Shown here: piece after piece, positions 40,934 through 47,880 of the stretch
How positions within the stretch are numbered: position 1 is the stretch's first letter
Layout: every line of letters starts with the position of its first letter
DNA from: a virus
IMG/VR virus record: IMGVR_UViG_3300049259_000057
Span: 1 to 62,051 of that record
DNA length: 62,051 nucleotides
Direction: 5' to 3' (one strand)
Program-made: the position numbers and the translations under genes
The notes under the pieces: generated by a model
Database searches by the model: none
The model's input: the letters and a program-made list of their open reading frames with translations, nothing else
What the model was told of the DNA's origin: nothing

Positions 40934-42574
40934 CTAGAACCGGTACAGTTTCCGGGTTTTCCGCTTCTCGGTGCGCACACCGGACGCCACGGCATCGGCT
41001 CTGGCTTCATACGCCAGCACGGCGGCCACCGCCGCGTCGATCTTGCGGTCGGATTGTGGGTGTTCCTTGGCGATCGTGATCCCGGACCGGCCCAGCCGTC
41101 GCCGAGCGTTCAACACGTGCCGTGTCAGCACCGAATCACCGTCATGGGTGAGCCGTTTCTCAACCACGGCATCATGGAACCTGGCCAACACGTCGACCAT
41201 CACTTTGGGACGGTTCGTCCACCATTCGAGCGGCCGGGTAGCCGATGCCTTGACGCACAAGCGTTCCCCGTATTCACGGCTCCACCGGTCGACGTAGTCC
41301 TGCCAATGCGGCGGGTCACAGTAGAAGCCCACCACGTCGTACCGGTCGAACGCGCCCGCCACGGTGGCGTCTACCGCTTCCCGGTCCACTTCCCAGGATT
41401 CCCGTTGTGTGACGGGTTTTTCCCAGCAGCCGAGTAGCGAGACGTAACCGTCCGACACGCGGCAAGCCACCAACGCTGTGCTGTCGGATCGAATCGCACC
41501 ATCGAATCCGAGAGTGATCGTGTCGCCATCATGCAACATGTCCGGCGCGGTGCACGCCGACCACTCTTCAGCGGCAATCCACGCGTCGGATGCCGAGGTG
41601 CGGGCGTTGAGAAAGTAGCGGCGGGAGTCAATGACGTCGGCACGCGGGTCGTAGAACTCGTCCACAATGGCCGCCAGGTCGATCCAGGCCAGCGCATCGC
41701 CGTATGCGTCCTGAATGGCGGCCCGCAATGCGGACTCGTTGGTCAGGTCGCCGCACTCGCCCCAACGGTGATCGAACAGTGCCCGTGAACGGCGCGCCCG
41801 TCCCTCGCGAATCGCTTCCGCCAGCTCATAGGTCGACTCGGCGATGGAGTTTTGACCCGGCATAAACATCGTGGTGGTTTCCAGATACCACGGTTCAGCG
41901 ATTCTGCGCCGCTTCACCAGGTTCCGGGTCACCACTTTATGCATCTGCCGCAGTTCAGCGGTGTTATACAGGTGACTTTCGTCGAAAATGGCAAACGTCT
42001 CTTTACCGCCGTCCTTACTGGACGAGGCCGCTGTCGACGGGGTGATTTCACCGCCGTCCGGCAACAGGATGCGGGTCAAACCGGCGTCCACACCGGGCAC
42101 CGTCGACAGCGGCCCATCGGTCAGGTTATAGACCACCGAGTCATAGACGTTGCCGGTCTGCTGCTCTTCCGTGGCCATGCACCGGACGTAGGGAACCGCG
42201 ACCGGCCGCCCCATCGGCTCGCCCCGGGTGTAGCGGTACCGGAAACCCTGCCAGGCGTACACCTCGCCGCCCTCGGCCCACCCGGCGAACCGGCACGGGC
42301 CGAGGGCTTCAACGAGCGCCAGGCGGGCCGCTAGGCCGCTCTTGTCGGCACCTTTGGGGCGGGACAGGAACGCCGAGTCATACAGCCGGCGGCCATCCTC
42401 GCCCAGCGCGTACACGTCGGCCAGGAACCCGGAGATCTCGTCCCCGTGGACCACCGGGTCACCCTGTATGTCACCGGGCCCGTGGACGGTGAATCGCTCT
42501 AGCCACGCCAACACCAACCAACCGAGCGACCGTGACCGGTCGTGCCCCGGGGCCCGTACCAGCGACCGGGGCAC
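40934..42574 (-). CDS. terL: terminase large subunit
   Basis: A 546-residue packaging motor. The Walker A-like SRPKGADKSG is at 71-80, and the Walker B FAIFDE is at 194-199 followed by SH. The C-terminal nuclease half begins near LGFDGAIRSDSTAL and has DRKIDAAVAAVLAYEA near the end. The Walker A with a central Ala-Asp differs from the common RxxGKS, but this variant is known in actinophages. Confidence 0.93.
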   Translation of the reverse strand: MPRSLVRAPGHDRSRSLGWLVLAWLERFTVHGPGDIQGDPVVHGDEISGFLADVYALGEDGRRLYDSAFLSRPKGADKSGLAARLALVEALGPCRFAGWAEGGEVYAWQGFRYRYTRGEPMGRPVAVPYVRCMATEEQQTGNVYDSVVYNLTDGPLSTVPGVDAGLTRILLPDGGEITPSTAASSSKDGGKETFAIFDESHLYNTAELRQMHKVVTRNLVKRRRIAEPWYLETTTMFMPGQNSIAESTYELAEAIREGRARRSRALFDHRWGECGDLTNESALRAAIQDAYGDALAWIDLAAIVDEFYDPRADVIDSRRYFLNARTSASDAWIAAEEWSACTAPDMLHDGDTITLGFDGAIRSDSTALVACRVSDGYVSLLGCWEKPVTQRESWEVDREAVDATVAGAFDRYDVVGFYCDPPHWQDYVDRWSREYGERLCVKASATRPLEWWTNRPKVMVDVLARFHDAVVEKRLTHDGDSVLTRHVLNARRRLGRSGITIAKEHPQSDRKIDAAVAAVLAYEARADAVASGVRTEKRKTRKLYRF

Positions 42575-42580
42575 TGTGCA

Positions 42581-43030
42581 TCACCCGGACAGGCGGGAAC
42601 GGCGAGACGCGATATCGGTGACGTCCGGCGAGTCGATGCCGTCATCGTCGGTGTCACCGGGCTGAATGAGGTTCATTCGCAACGTAACCCGGTCGCTCAC
42701 CGTTGCACCGAACCGACTCACGCGCTGCCGCAGTTCCGACGCGGCACCGGTACGCCCGTGCGCCCACATCTCGTGATGGAGAATGGCGGTGGCCAATAGT
42801 TCCTGCCAATCGGTGTCGACCATTTTCATGGCCTGGGCCGATACTCGCCAGGTTTCCCACCACTGCACCGTCATCGGGTGCCAGTCCTCACCGTCGAGTA
42901 GAACACCCACGGGGAGCGGGAAACCGCGTTTGACGCCGTCCCATTCCAGAGCCTCGAACGTCGCCAAGAGGCGCCGCTGGTCACGGGGGCGCGAGCGTTG
43001 CAATGTGGTCAGTGTTCCGCGTGCCGGCAT
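42581..43030 (-). CDS. terminase small subunit candidate
   Basis: A 149-residue helical protein with a good ribosome-binding site (CAGGAGGTGAAC) directly before the large subunit gene. DWHPMTVQWWETWRVSAQAMKM and LATAILHHEMWAH are typical of the actinophage small terminase family, which recognises the packaging site. Confidence 0.8.
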   Translation of the reverse strand: MPARGTLTTLQRSRPRDQRRLLATFEALEWDGVKRGFPLPVGVLLDGEDWHPMTVQWWETWRVSAQAMKMVDTDWQELLATAILHHEMWAHGRTGAASELRQRVSRFGATVSDRVTLRMNLIQPGDTDDDGIDSPDVTDIASRRSRLSG

Positions 43031-43047
43031 GGTTGTTCACCTCCTGG

Positions 43048-43263
43048 TCAGTCGAGCCATTCGACACGGGTGAGTCCGTTGTGGCCGTGTATCGCCATGG
43101 CGTGATCGAGGTTGCGCCAGTGGGCCAGGGACGAATGTTCGCCATGCCACCGGAGTGTGACGCTCTCGTCCGTCCACTGGACGCCCTCGGCGACGCGGCC
43201 GGTACCGGAGAGACCCGTCACGTCCTGGTCTCGGACAAGGTCGAACCGACGTGGCGTGTGCAT
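43048..43263 (-). CDS. small conserved actinobacterial protein
   Basis: A 71-residue protein: VTGLSGTGRVAEGVQWTDESV, LRWHGEHSS and MAIHGHNGLTRVEWLD. I recognise this as a small beta protein common in Streptomyces genomes and phages; function unknown. It ends 17 bases before the terminase gene. Confidence 0.7.
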   Translation of the reverse strand: MHTPRRFDLVRDQDVTGLSGTGRVAEGVQWTDESVTLRWHGEHSSLAHWRNLDHAMAIHGHNGLTRVEWLD

Positions 43264-43500
43264 TCAGTCCTCTTCAAAAATCAGCGTGTAATTCTGGCCT
43301 ATCTCGAACAGGTCGGCGGCACGGCCGTTGAGTGTCATGTTCAGATTCAGGTGCGGGGTGGCCATTGCCCACTCCCGATTCACTTGCTGGCCATCGGAAT
43401 CAAGGTAATTCGGCCCGAACACGACGAGCGCATTGCGGTTATCGCCCTCGCCGCCTTCACTCTTGCTATTACAGCGGATCTTGGCGGTAATCTGCGGCAT
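43264..43500 (-). CDS. small hypothetical protein
   Basis: A 78-residue beta-rich protein from the ATG at 43500 (MPQITAKIRCNS), with HLNLNMTLNGRAADLF and LIFEED. The gap upstream (43501-43674) holds no gene I can support, although a 40-residue frame starting at 43659 cannot be excluded. Confidence 0.6.
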   Translation of the reverse strand: MPQITAKIRCNSKSEGGEGDNRNALVVFGPNYLDSDGQQVNREWAMATPHLNLNMTLNGRAADLFEIGQNYTLIFEED

Positions 43501-43674
43501 TGCCGACCTTTCAAGAATCATTCAACCGCTCATAGTCAGGACGCAATAGACTCGATTAGCTGAAATGCGACAATTGGAGGTGCGAATTGCGACCCTCCGA
43601 AACTCCCGGTTCCGCTGATCTTGGAAAAGGGGATCGCACCCCCCCCATTCGGACACATGCGACGCGTGTGGCGG

Positions 43675-43731
43675 TTACAGCGCGCCAAGTACGGTCTGGA
43701 GGAACTGGAGAATGCACTGGAGTAGCGACAT
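43675..43731 (-). CDS. 18-residue hydrophobic peptide with strong RBS
   Basis: Directly after the HNH gene, CAGGAGGTGAAATC precedes the ATG at 43731, one of the best ribosome-binding sites in this region. The frame encodes MSLLQCILQFLQTVLGAL and stops. It could be a translated leader peptide or a tiny membrane protein. Alternatively, the GTG at 43739 opens a 67-residue frame, but it lies on top of the ribosome-binding site. Confidence 0.35.
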   Translation of the reverse strand: MSLLQCILQFLQTVLGAL

Positions 43732-43735
43732 GATT

Positions 43736-44044
43736 TCACCTCCTGTTGCTCAACCCGGGGTGTTGTTCGGGTAGTCGTTTCTCGCGAACGGCCCAGCGCG
43801 CCCGGTTGCCTTCTGCGCTGCTCTTGTATCGGTGGCAGTGCGGTGGAGCGTGGTCGTGCACGGCGGCTAGGTTGCTGTCGCTGTGGTCATCGCCTGGCTG
43901 TATGTGGTCCACGGTGTCGGCGCCGTATTGGCCGCACAGGTAACAGATGCCGTGGTCTCGCGCGAGGATGCGGGGCACGATGACGGTGGACCAGTGGGGC
44001 GGTAGGCGTGTGCGCCTGGTGCTGCCGTGCCATGAACCTGGCAT
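43736..44044 (-). CDS. HNH endonuclease
   Basis: A 102-residue HNH protein: CYLC at 34-37, the catalytic DH at 46-47, N58, and CHRYKS near 70. HNH proteins next to terminase act in cos cleavage and packaging in many phages, including HK97. The position two genes before the small terminase fits that role. Confidence 0.9.
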   Translation of the reverse strand: MPGSWHGSTRRTRLPPHWSTVIVPRILARDHGICYLCGQYGADTVDHIQPGDDHSDSNLAAVHDHAPPHCHRYKSSAEGNRARWAVREKRLPEQHPGLSNRR

Positions 44045-44046
44045 GG

Positions 44047-44223
44047 CTACCGCTGTGTGGCCCAGGGCATGTATGTGTCGTAGTGCCCGATGGTGCCAGC
44101 GTTGGTGTCCCGCGTGCTGGTGCCGGTGTCTGCGGTGACACGAGTGCCACTGGTGTCCCGGTCGCCCTGGTTGTCAGACAGTCGCCCGTCTGCTGGGGTG
44201 CCTGGATTGGGCTTGCCGCCCAT
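44047..44223 (-). CDS. small polar hypothetical protein
   Basis: A 58-residue Gly/Thr/Asp/Asn-rich protein from the ATG at 44223, behind GGAAGGTGATC. It begins MGGKPNPGTPADGRLSDN, a start seen in small disordered actinophage proteins. Function unknown. Confidence 0.55.
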   Translation of the reverse strand: MGGKPNPGTPADGRLSDNQGDRDTSGTRVTADTGTSTRDTNAGTIGHYDTYMPWATQR

Positions 44224-44245
44224 GGTGATCACCTTCCTGTGTCCA

Positions 44246-44659
44246 CTAGTGACAGTTGAGCGCCTTGTTGCCGTCACGCAATGTGGCGTAAGCATTGTCG
44301 TACCACACTGGACCACGGGGGTTCAGTACAGGATTGTCACGCACCTGCACCGAATACGAGTTGATGAACAACTGGTACAGCGGACACAGCACTTTCTGTC
44401 GGACAACGAGTCCGTTTGCCTGGGTGTCTTGCACCACGCGTGTGGTGTCGCTGAGTTGCGCGAGTCCGACATACACGAACACAGTCAGCATGATGTCCAG
44501 GAGGAAGCTGACGGCCAATGCCGCCAATACCGCCTCGGATCGCCGCGTGCGCCGCGTGATGCGCGCTGCCGTAATGTTCAGCGCGTCAACGGCGGTAATG
44601 AGCGTGTCCGCTTCACTCGCCAATTTGTCAAGGCGTTGCTGTGTTTCCACGCTGTCCAT
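44246..44659 (-). CDS. single-pass membrane protein
   Basis: A 137-residue protein. A heptad-like N-terminal helix (about 5-40) is followed by a membrane segment (about 43-68, LAALAVSFLLDIMLTVFVYVG) and an extracytoplasmic-type domain with two cysteines that could form a disulphide. It belongs with the two genes upstream as a membrane/coiled-coil group. Confidence 0.65.
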   Translation of the reverse strand: MDSVETQQRLDKLASEADTLITAVDALNITAARITRRTRRSEAVLAALAVSFLLDIMLTVFVYVGLAQLSDTTRVVQDTQANGLVVRQKVLCPLYQLFINSYSVQVRDNPVLNPRGPVWYDNAYATLRDGNKALNCH

Positions 44660-44864
44660 TGTCGCCTACCCGATCGGCAAGTTTCTTCAGACGTTTGATT
44701 TCAGCATTCAGGGACCGCGTGTACGCCGACAGGTTTTCCGTGGTGGCCAACAAGTCACGGCGCATGTTACGGGTTTCGGCGAGTAGCTGACGGTCGTCGA
44801 GGTCATTTGACGCGTCCGTGTTGTCGGACAAACGCCAACGCTTCCGCAATCGCTTTAGTCGCAT
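44628..44864 (-). CDS. small coiled-coil protein
   Basis: A 78-residue protein with a basic start and a helix (LLAETRNMRRDLLATTENLSAY, NAEIKRLKKLAD). The start is uncertain: ATG 44864 overlaps the preceding gene by 62 bases and lacks a ribosome-binding site; a TTG near 44831 is possible. Confidence 0.5.
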   Translation of the reverse strand: MRLKRLRKRWRLSDNTDASNDLDDRQLLAETRNMRRDLLATTENLSAYTRSLNAEIKRLKKLADRVGDNGQRGNTATP

Positions 44865-45054
44865 CATGAAGTACCACCGAATACCCGGTATTGATGGTTT
44901 TGTTGAGTTCGCGGAGTTCGCTTTCGAGGCGGTCAGCGCGGTCACGTTCCCGTTTCTGGTCACGTTCCATCCGTCCGAATAGGACGCGGACCGCCACGAG
45001 GGCCAGCGCAGCGATGACACCGACAGCGCCGTATTGGGCAAAGGTGGTATCCAT
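44803..45054 (-). CDS. membrane-anchored coiled-coil protein
   Basis: An 83-residue protein with a membrane helix at about 9-28 (GAVGVIAALALVAVRVLF) and then a charged coiled coil (RDQKRERDRADRLESELREL). The plan resembles small phage holin/XhlA-type or spanin-like proteins of actinophages. A lysis role is possible, far from the lysin gene. Confidence 0.6.
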   Translation of the reverse strand: MDTTFAQYGAVGVIAALALVAVRVLFGRMERDQKRERDRADRLESELRELNKTINTGYSVVLHDATKAIAEALAFVRQHGRVK

Positions 45055-45191
45055 CAGGAATTATCTGTGGCCGGATCACACCCGACGGCACCGTGTCCCA
45101 TATTCCGCACGGCGATCACCTGACCCGGGTGTCCTGTGTGCACAGTGATCCGCCACGAACCGTGACACACGATCTGGACTCCTGTCAAATG

Positions 45192-45368
45192 TTAAACGCC
45201 ATTTACGGTTCGACGAGATATGTAGTCCGCAATGGACGCCAGGTCATAGCCCCGGTTCGCACGGCGGATGTGCCCCCGACACACCCACTGACGCAACGTG
45301 TCAGGCGTACACGGGTAGCCGCTGCGGACGACGAACATGGCCGCTAGCTCGGCCGGGACAGGTTTCAT
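45192..45368 (-). CDS. small HTH DNA-binding protein
   Basis: A 58-residue protein from the ATG at 45368 (ATGA overlap). CTPDTLRQWVCRGHI and YDLASIADYISRR give a MerR/excisionase-like winged helix found in many actinophages. It may control the late operon. The 137 bases after it hold TTGACA on the minus strand (45183-45188), but no good -10 box. Confidence 0.7.
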   Translation of the reverse strand: MKPVPAELAAMFVVRSGYPCTPDTLRQWVCRGHIRRANRGYDLASIADYISRRTVNGV

Positions 45369-46033
45369 GTGGTCGACTCCTCCTCCTGTGCCTGGTGAAG
45401 CCTCACCAGTTTGTATCCGTCGTACTGGGCACCACACATCGGACACCGGATGCTCGTCCCGCCTTCCGGCAGCCGCAACGGAGCACCACAACGCCGCTCG
45501 TCCACGGTCGCTGTGCAATGGCCCACCACCGGGGGCGCACGCTCATCAGTGACCGCGCGGAGCTGGGCGCGCACGTCGGTCAGTTCCTGGGCGAACTGGG
45601 CCAGTGTCTCAGATGGGAATTCGCGCACAATCCAGTCCAAATGGAACAGCAGTGTCACCACTTCGGTATCCACGGTCGCTGACGTGGTGGGTGCGATGAG
45701 TCGCCACGAGCGGACACCGGAAGCCCACGCATAGGTCACTTCTAGTGGCGAGCGTAGATCACCGGGCGCGGTTGCCGTGGTGCGTACATCGCGTAGGGCC
45801 ATCACATGCAGATTGCCCGGTGGTGTCGATGCGAACCCGGGTGTTCGCCGTTCCGCTAGACCAGTGCCAGCCGGCAACAATGCGCTGTCGGGCACGATGC
45901 GGCGCCATCGCTCAACGATTTCATGCAAGGTGTCCCGCAACCGCGTCACGCATCGGTCACAGCATCGGTATCCGTCCGGCGCTGGATACGGGTGTCCGTC
46001 GCGAGTGATGCACCCGAGCGCACACGCGGTCAT
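45365..46033 (-). CDS. Cys-rich hypothetical protein
   Basis: A 222-residue protein from the ATG at 46033. An N-terminal zinc unit (ALGCITRDGHP, CCDRC), a helical centre with WRLIAPTT and FHLDWIVREFP, and a C-terminal zinc ribbon (C...RRCGAPLRLPEGG, RCPMCGAQY). This three-part protein recurs in actinophages; function unknown. Confidence 0.7.
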   Translation of the reverse strand: MTACALGCITRDGHPYPAPDGYRCCDRCVTRLRDTLHEIVERWRRIVPDSALLPAGTGLAERRTPGFASTPPGNLHVMALRDVRTTATAPGDLRSPLEVTYAWASGVRSWRLIAPTTSATVDTEVVTLLFHLDWIVREFPSETLAQFAQELTDVRAQLRAVTDERAPPVVGHCTATVDERRCGAPLRLPEGGTSIRCPMCGAQYDGYKLVRLHQAQEEESTT

Positions 46034-46800
46034 GAGTCCACTCCGGACCCGTAGCCGGCGTGCGCCAGGATCGGTGCCAGGTCGGCCACGGTCAGCCGTA
46101 CCGGCACCATGTAGAGATCTTCCGGGTATATGTCGATGCTGGACGTCAAGGCGTCGTGTATCAGGTCGGCTAGTGGCAGGTGCGCCCACCATTGACCGGG
46201 GTCGGCGTGCCCGCGTCGCTTCACCACCAGGATACCTAGGTCTGCCCCGGACGCGACACGTTGCCGCTCGGTGTCGGCTAGCCATGTAGGCAACAGGTAA
46301 TGATCCCGTTCGGCAACATCCTTTACCTGCCAGGTGATGCCGAGTGTGCCATCGATGTCCCCGTGGTCGCTGCACCCACGAGTTCGTGTCCGGTAGCCGG
46401 TGCGCACGGTCCGTTCAGCGCCAGGCCACCCGTGGGCGCGCAACCAGACGACAAGATCCCGCTCGGCGCGCTTCCCGCGTTCCCCGTTGGCGCGGCCACG
46501 TCGCGATGCCTCGTTTCGGGCCCCAGGATCGCCGCTGACGGCCTGAACCGGGTTCGCTGGTCCTGTGTGTCCAACCGGGACGCTCGGCGTCTCCTGGTGC
46601 GCCACGGACGCGGCGCGCGGCTGGCCATCAGGCGGTGACTCGTGGTACCAGAGATCGAAACCGGCACAGACACAGATTTCTGTCGGAAAGTTGAGACTAT
46701 CCGGATTCTGAACGATCACGTTCCCCAGGCATCCGGTTTCGCCATGTTCTACACGCGGATGGCCACAGGCACACACGTCATAGTGCAGGGTGTCGTTCAC
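46030..46800 (-). CDS. putative Holliday junction resolvase / PD-(D/E)xK nuclease
   Basis: A 256-residue protein. An N-terminal CACGHPRVEHG...C...CVC zinc unit (9-46) is joined by a linker to a nuclease-like domain: GERGKRAERDLVVWLRAHGW (Glu113), DHGDID (145-150) and WQVKD (157-161), matching the E...D...(E/Q)xK pattern of Hjc-type resolvases. GILVVKRRGHADPGQWW closes the domain. It would act on branched DNA in replication or packaging. Confidence 0.8.
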   Translation of the reverse strand: MNDTLHYDVCACGHPRVEHGETGCLGNVIVQNPDSLNFPTEICVCAGFDLWYHESPPDGQPRAASVAHQETPSVPVGHTGPANPVQAVSGDPGARNEASRRGRANGERGKRAERDLVVWLRAHGWPGAERTVRTGYRTRTRGCSDHGDIDGTLGITWQVKDVAERDHYLLPTWLADTERQRVASGADLGILVVKRRGHADPGQWWAHLPLADLIHDALTSSIDIYPEDLYMVPVRLTVADLAPILAHAGYGSGVDS

Positions 46801-47068
46801 TGTGGCCCACCTTTCGACGTTTCCGGTATTCTGCGCTGCTGGCCGAATTTGCTGCGGTGCATGAATCGCATTGGCAACCCCAATTCGTGTAGGTGGACAC
46901 CGTGCCGTGTGCCAGGCCAGGCGCTACCGCGAGCCGGCGGCCATTGACTATCACGGCACTGGCGATTCGTCGCTCTCGTTCTGTGGCTGTTGTGCGGCGG
47001 TGGGCGTCGGTGCAGTGCACACACCGGCAGGGCCGCCGACCCCGGTAGCGGCCGACATTGTGTGTCAT
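46778..47068 (-). CDS. protein with two CxCxxC units
   Basis: A 96-residue protein: CRCVHC near residue 14, a basic helix, then GCQCDSC near 64 and a second basic helix. It has the same plan as the rightward gene at 13129-13449, so the family is present in both arms. Probably zinc-binding, with affinity for nucleic acid from its Arg content. Confidence 0.65.
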   Translation of the reverse strand: MTHNVGRYRGRRPCRCVHCTDAHRRTTATERERRIASAVIVNGRRLAVAPGLAHGTVSTYTNWGCQCDSCTAANSASSAEYRKRRKVGHSERHPAL

Positions 47069-47086
47069 GGGAGACTTGTTTTCTAA

Positions 47087-47530
47087 TTAATAGGGCGGGA
47101 TGTCGGCACCAATGACGCGGGCGCCTAGCTTGCGGGTGATGAGTTCGAGCGTGCCGAGTTCGGCGTCGGTCCATCGTGGCGTGTCCGGTTTCGGTTCCGG
47201 TGTGGCAAGGAATCGTTGGACAGCGGCGACGTGGTTCGGGTCGACGTCGGCGGCCGTGGCCGGGTGCGCACACGAGTGGGTGGCGAAGACGATGGATCTC
47301 TTGCCGTATTTGGTGTCGCCTCGAATGTTTTCCGGTATCCGCCAGGCGCAGCGTCCGGCGATGAGGCTGGCGCAGGGTCGGTCGGCGACGAGTGCGAACA
47401 ATTCGGCACGCGCGGTCAGCGGGACCGGGTCCAGCTTAAACGGGAGTCCTTCGGCGACTCCGGTGAGGATCGTGCGCTGACACCGGGGGCAGGGTCCAAC
47501 ACGGGGCGTGGTGCTCACGAAGTGGATCAT
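47087..47530 (-). CDS. zinc-ribbon hypothetical protein
   Basis: A 147-residue protein from the ATG at 47530. It starts with CPRCQRTI (about 14-21), has a second Cys/His set (CASLIAGRCAW, HSCAHP) and a helical C-terminal third. Homologues are frequent in actinophage replication regions. Function unknown. Confidence 0.65.
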   Translation of the reverse strand: MIHFVSTTPRVGPCPRCQRTILTGVAEGLPFKLDPVPLTARAELFALVADRPCASLIAGRCAWRIPENIRGDTKYGKRSIVFATHSCAHPATAADVDPNHVAAVQRFLATPEPKPDTPRWTDAELGTLELITRKLGARVIGADIPPY

Positions 47531-47880
47531 GATGGGCCAGTTTCCTCTAGTTGATCTTGACGCCACGCGACCATGATCAAAAACAGCGGCGTCGGGTCGG
47601 GTGTCAGGTGCCGGGAGTGCCGGATCGCCTACTTTCCCCACCTTCTTGATCTTTGACGTTCCCGATAGGTAGAGGAATCCGTCACCTTGCGACACCCGAT
47701 GACGGATGGTGCCGGATTCTGGAGTTCGGCTCTTCGCGTGCGCGCGAAGCGATGATCTTGAAAAATCCGGCACCATCCGGTCCGCACGGGGCAGCCGGGA
47801 CAGCGAACCGACACCGAAAATCGGCCGATCCGGCACCGGGCGGTCAATCCTGGCCGCCAGGTCGGGTGTCGGGTGTCAGA
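47531..47880. other. iteron-rich candidate replication origin
   Basis: This is a 313-base gene-free region plus the end of the primase/helicase gene. It contains TGATCTT(T)GA at 47552, 47647 and 47753; GTGCCGG(AT) at 47608, 47617 and 47709 and reversed at 47765 and 47828; CGGGTGTC at 47598, 47863 and 47870 and reversed at 47691. A 16-bp inverted repeat with a nested hairpin lies at 47703-47779. Repeat families beside a replicative helicase gene are the usual picture of a phage or plasmid origin. Confidence 0.55.
47703..47779. repeat. 16-bp inverted repeat with nested hairpin
   Basis: CGGATGGTGCCGGATT (47703-47718) and its perfect complement (47764-47779) enclose 45 bases. Inside, CTTCGCG and CGCGAAG (47732-47738, 47743-47749) form a second stem with a four-base loop. 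There is no T tract outside the arms, so it is not a normal terminator. Confidence 0.8.

Noticed and set aside
40934-42574. Packaging site (cos or pac) next to terminase
   Set aside because: Only 17 bases separate the small subunit gene from its upstream neighbour, and no distinctive repeat was found around it, so no site is claimed.
43536-43739. 67-codon minus-strand frame from GTG 43739
   Set aside because: The GTG coincides with the ribosome-binding site that serves the ATG at 43731 in another frame; the text is Ser/Arg-rich. A shorter real frame from 43659 cannot be excluded.
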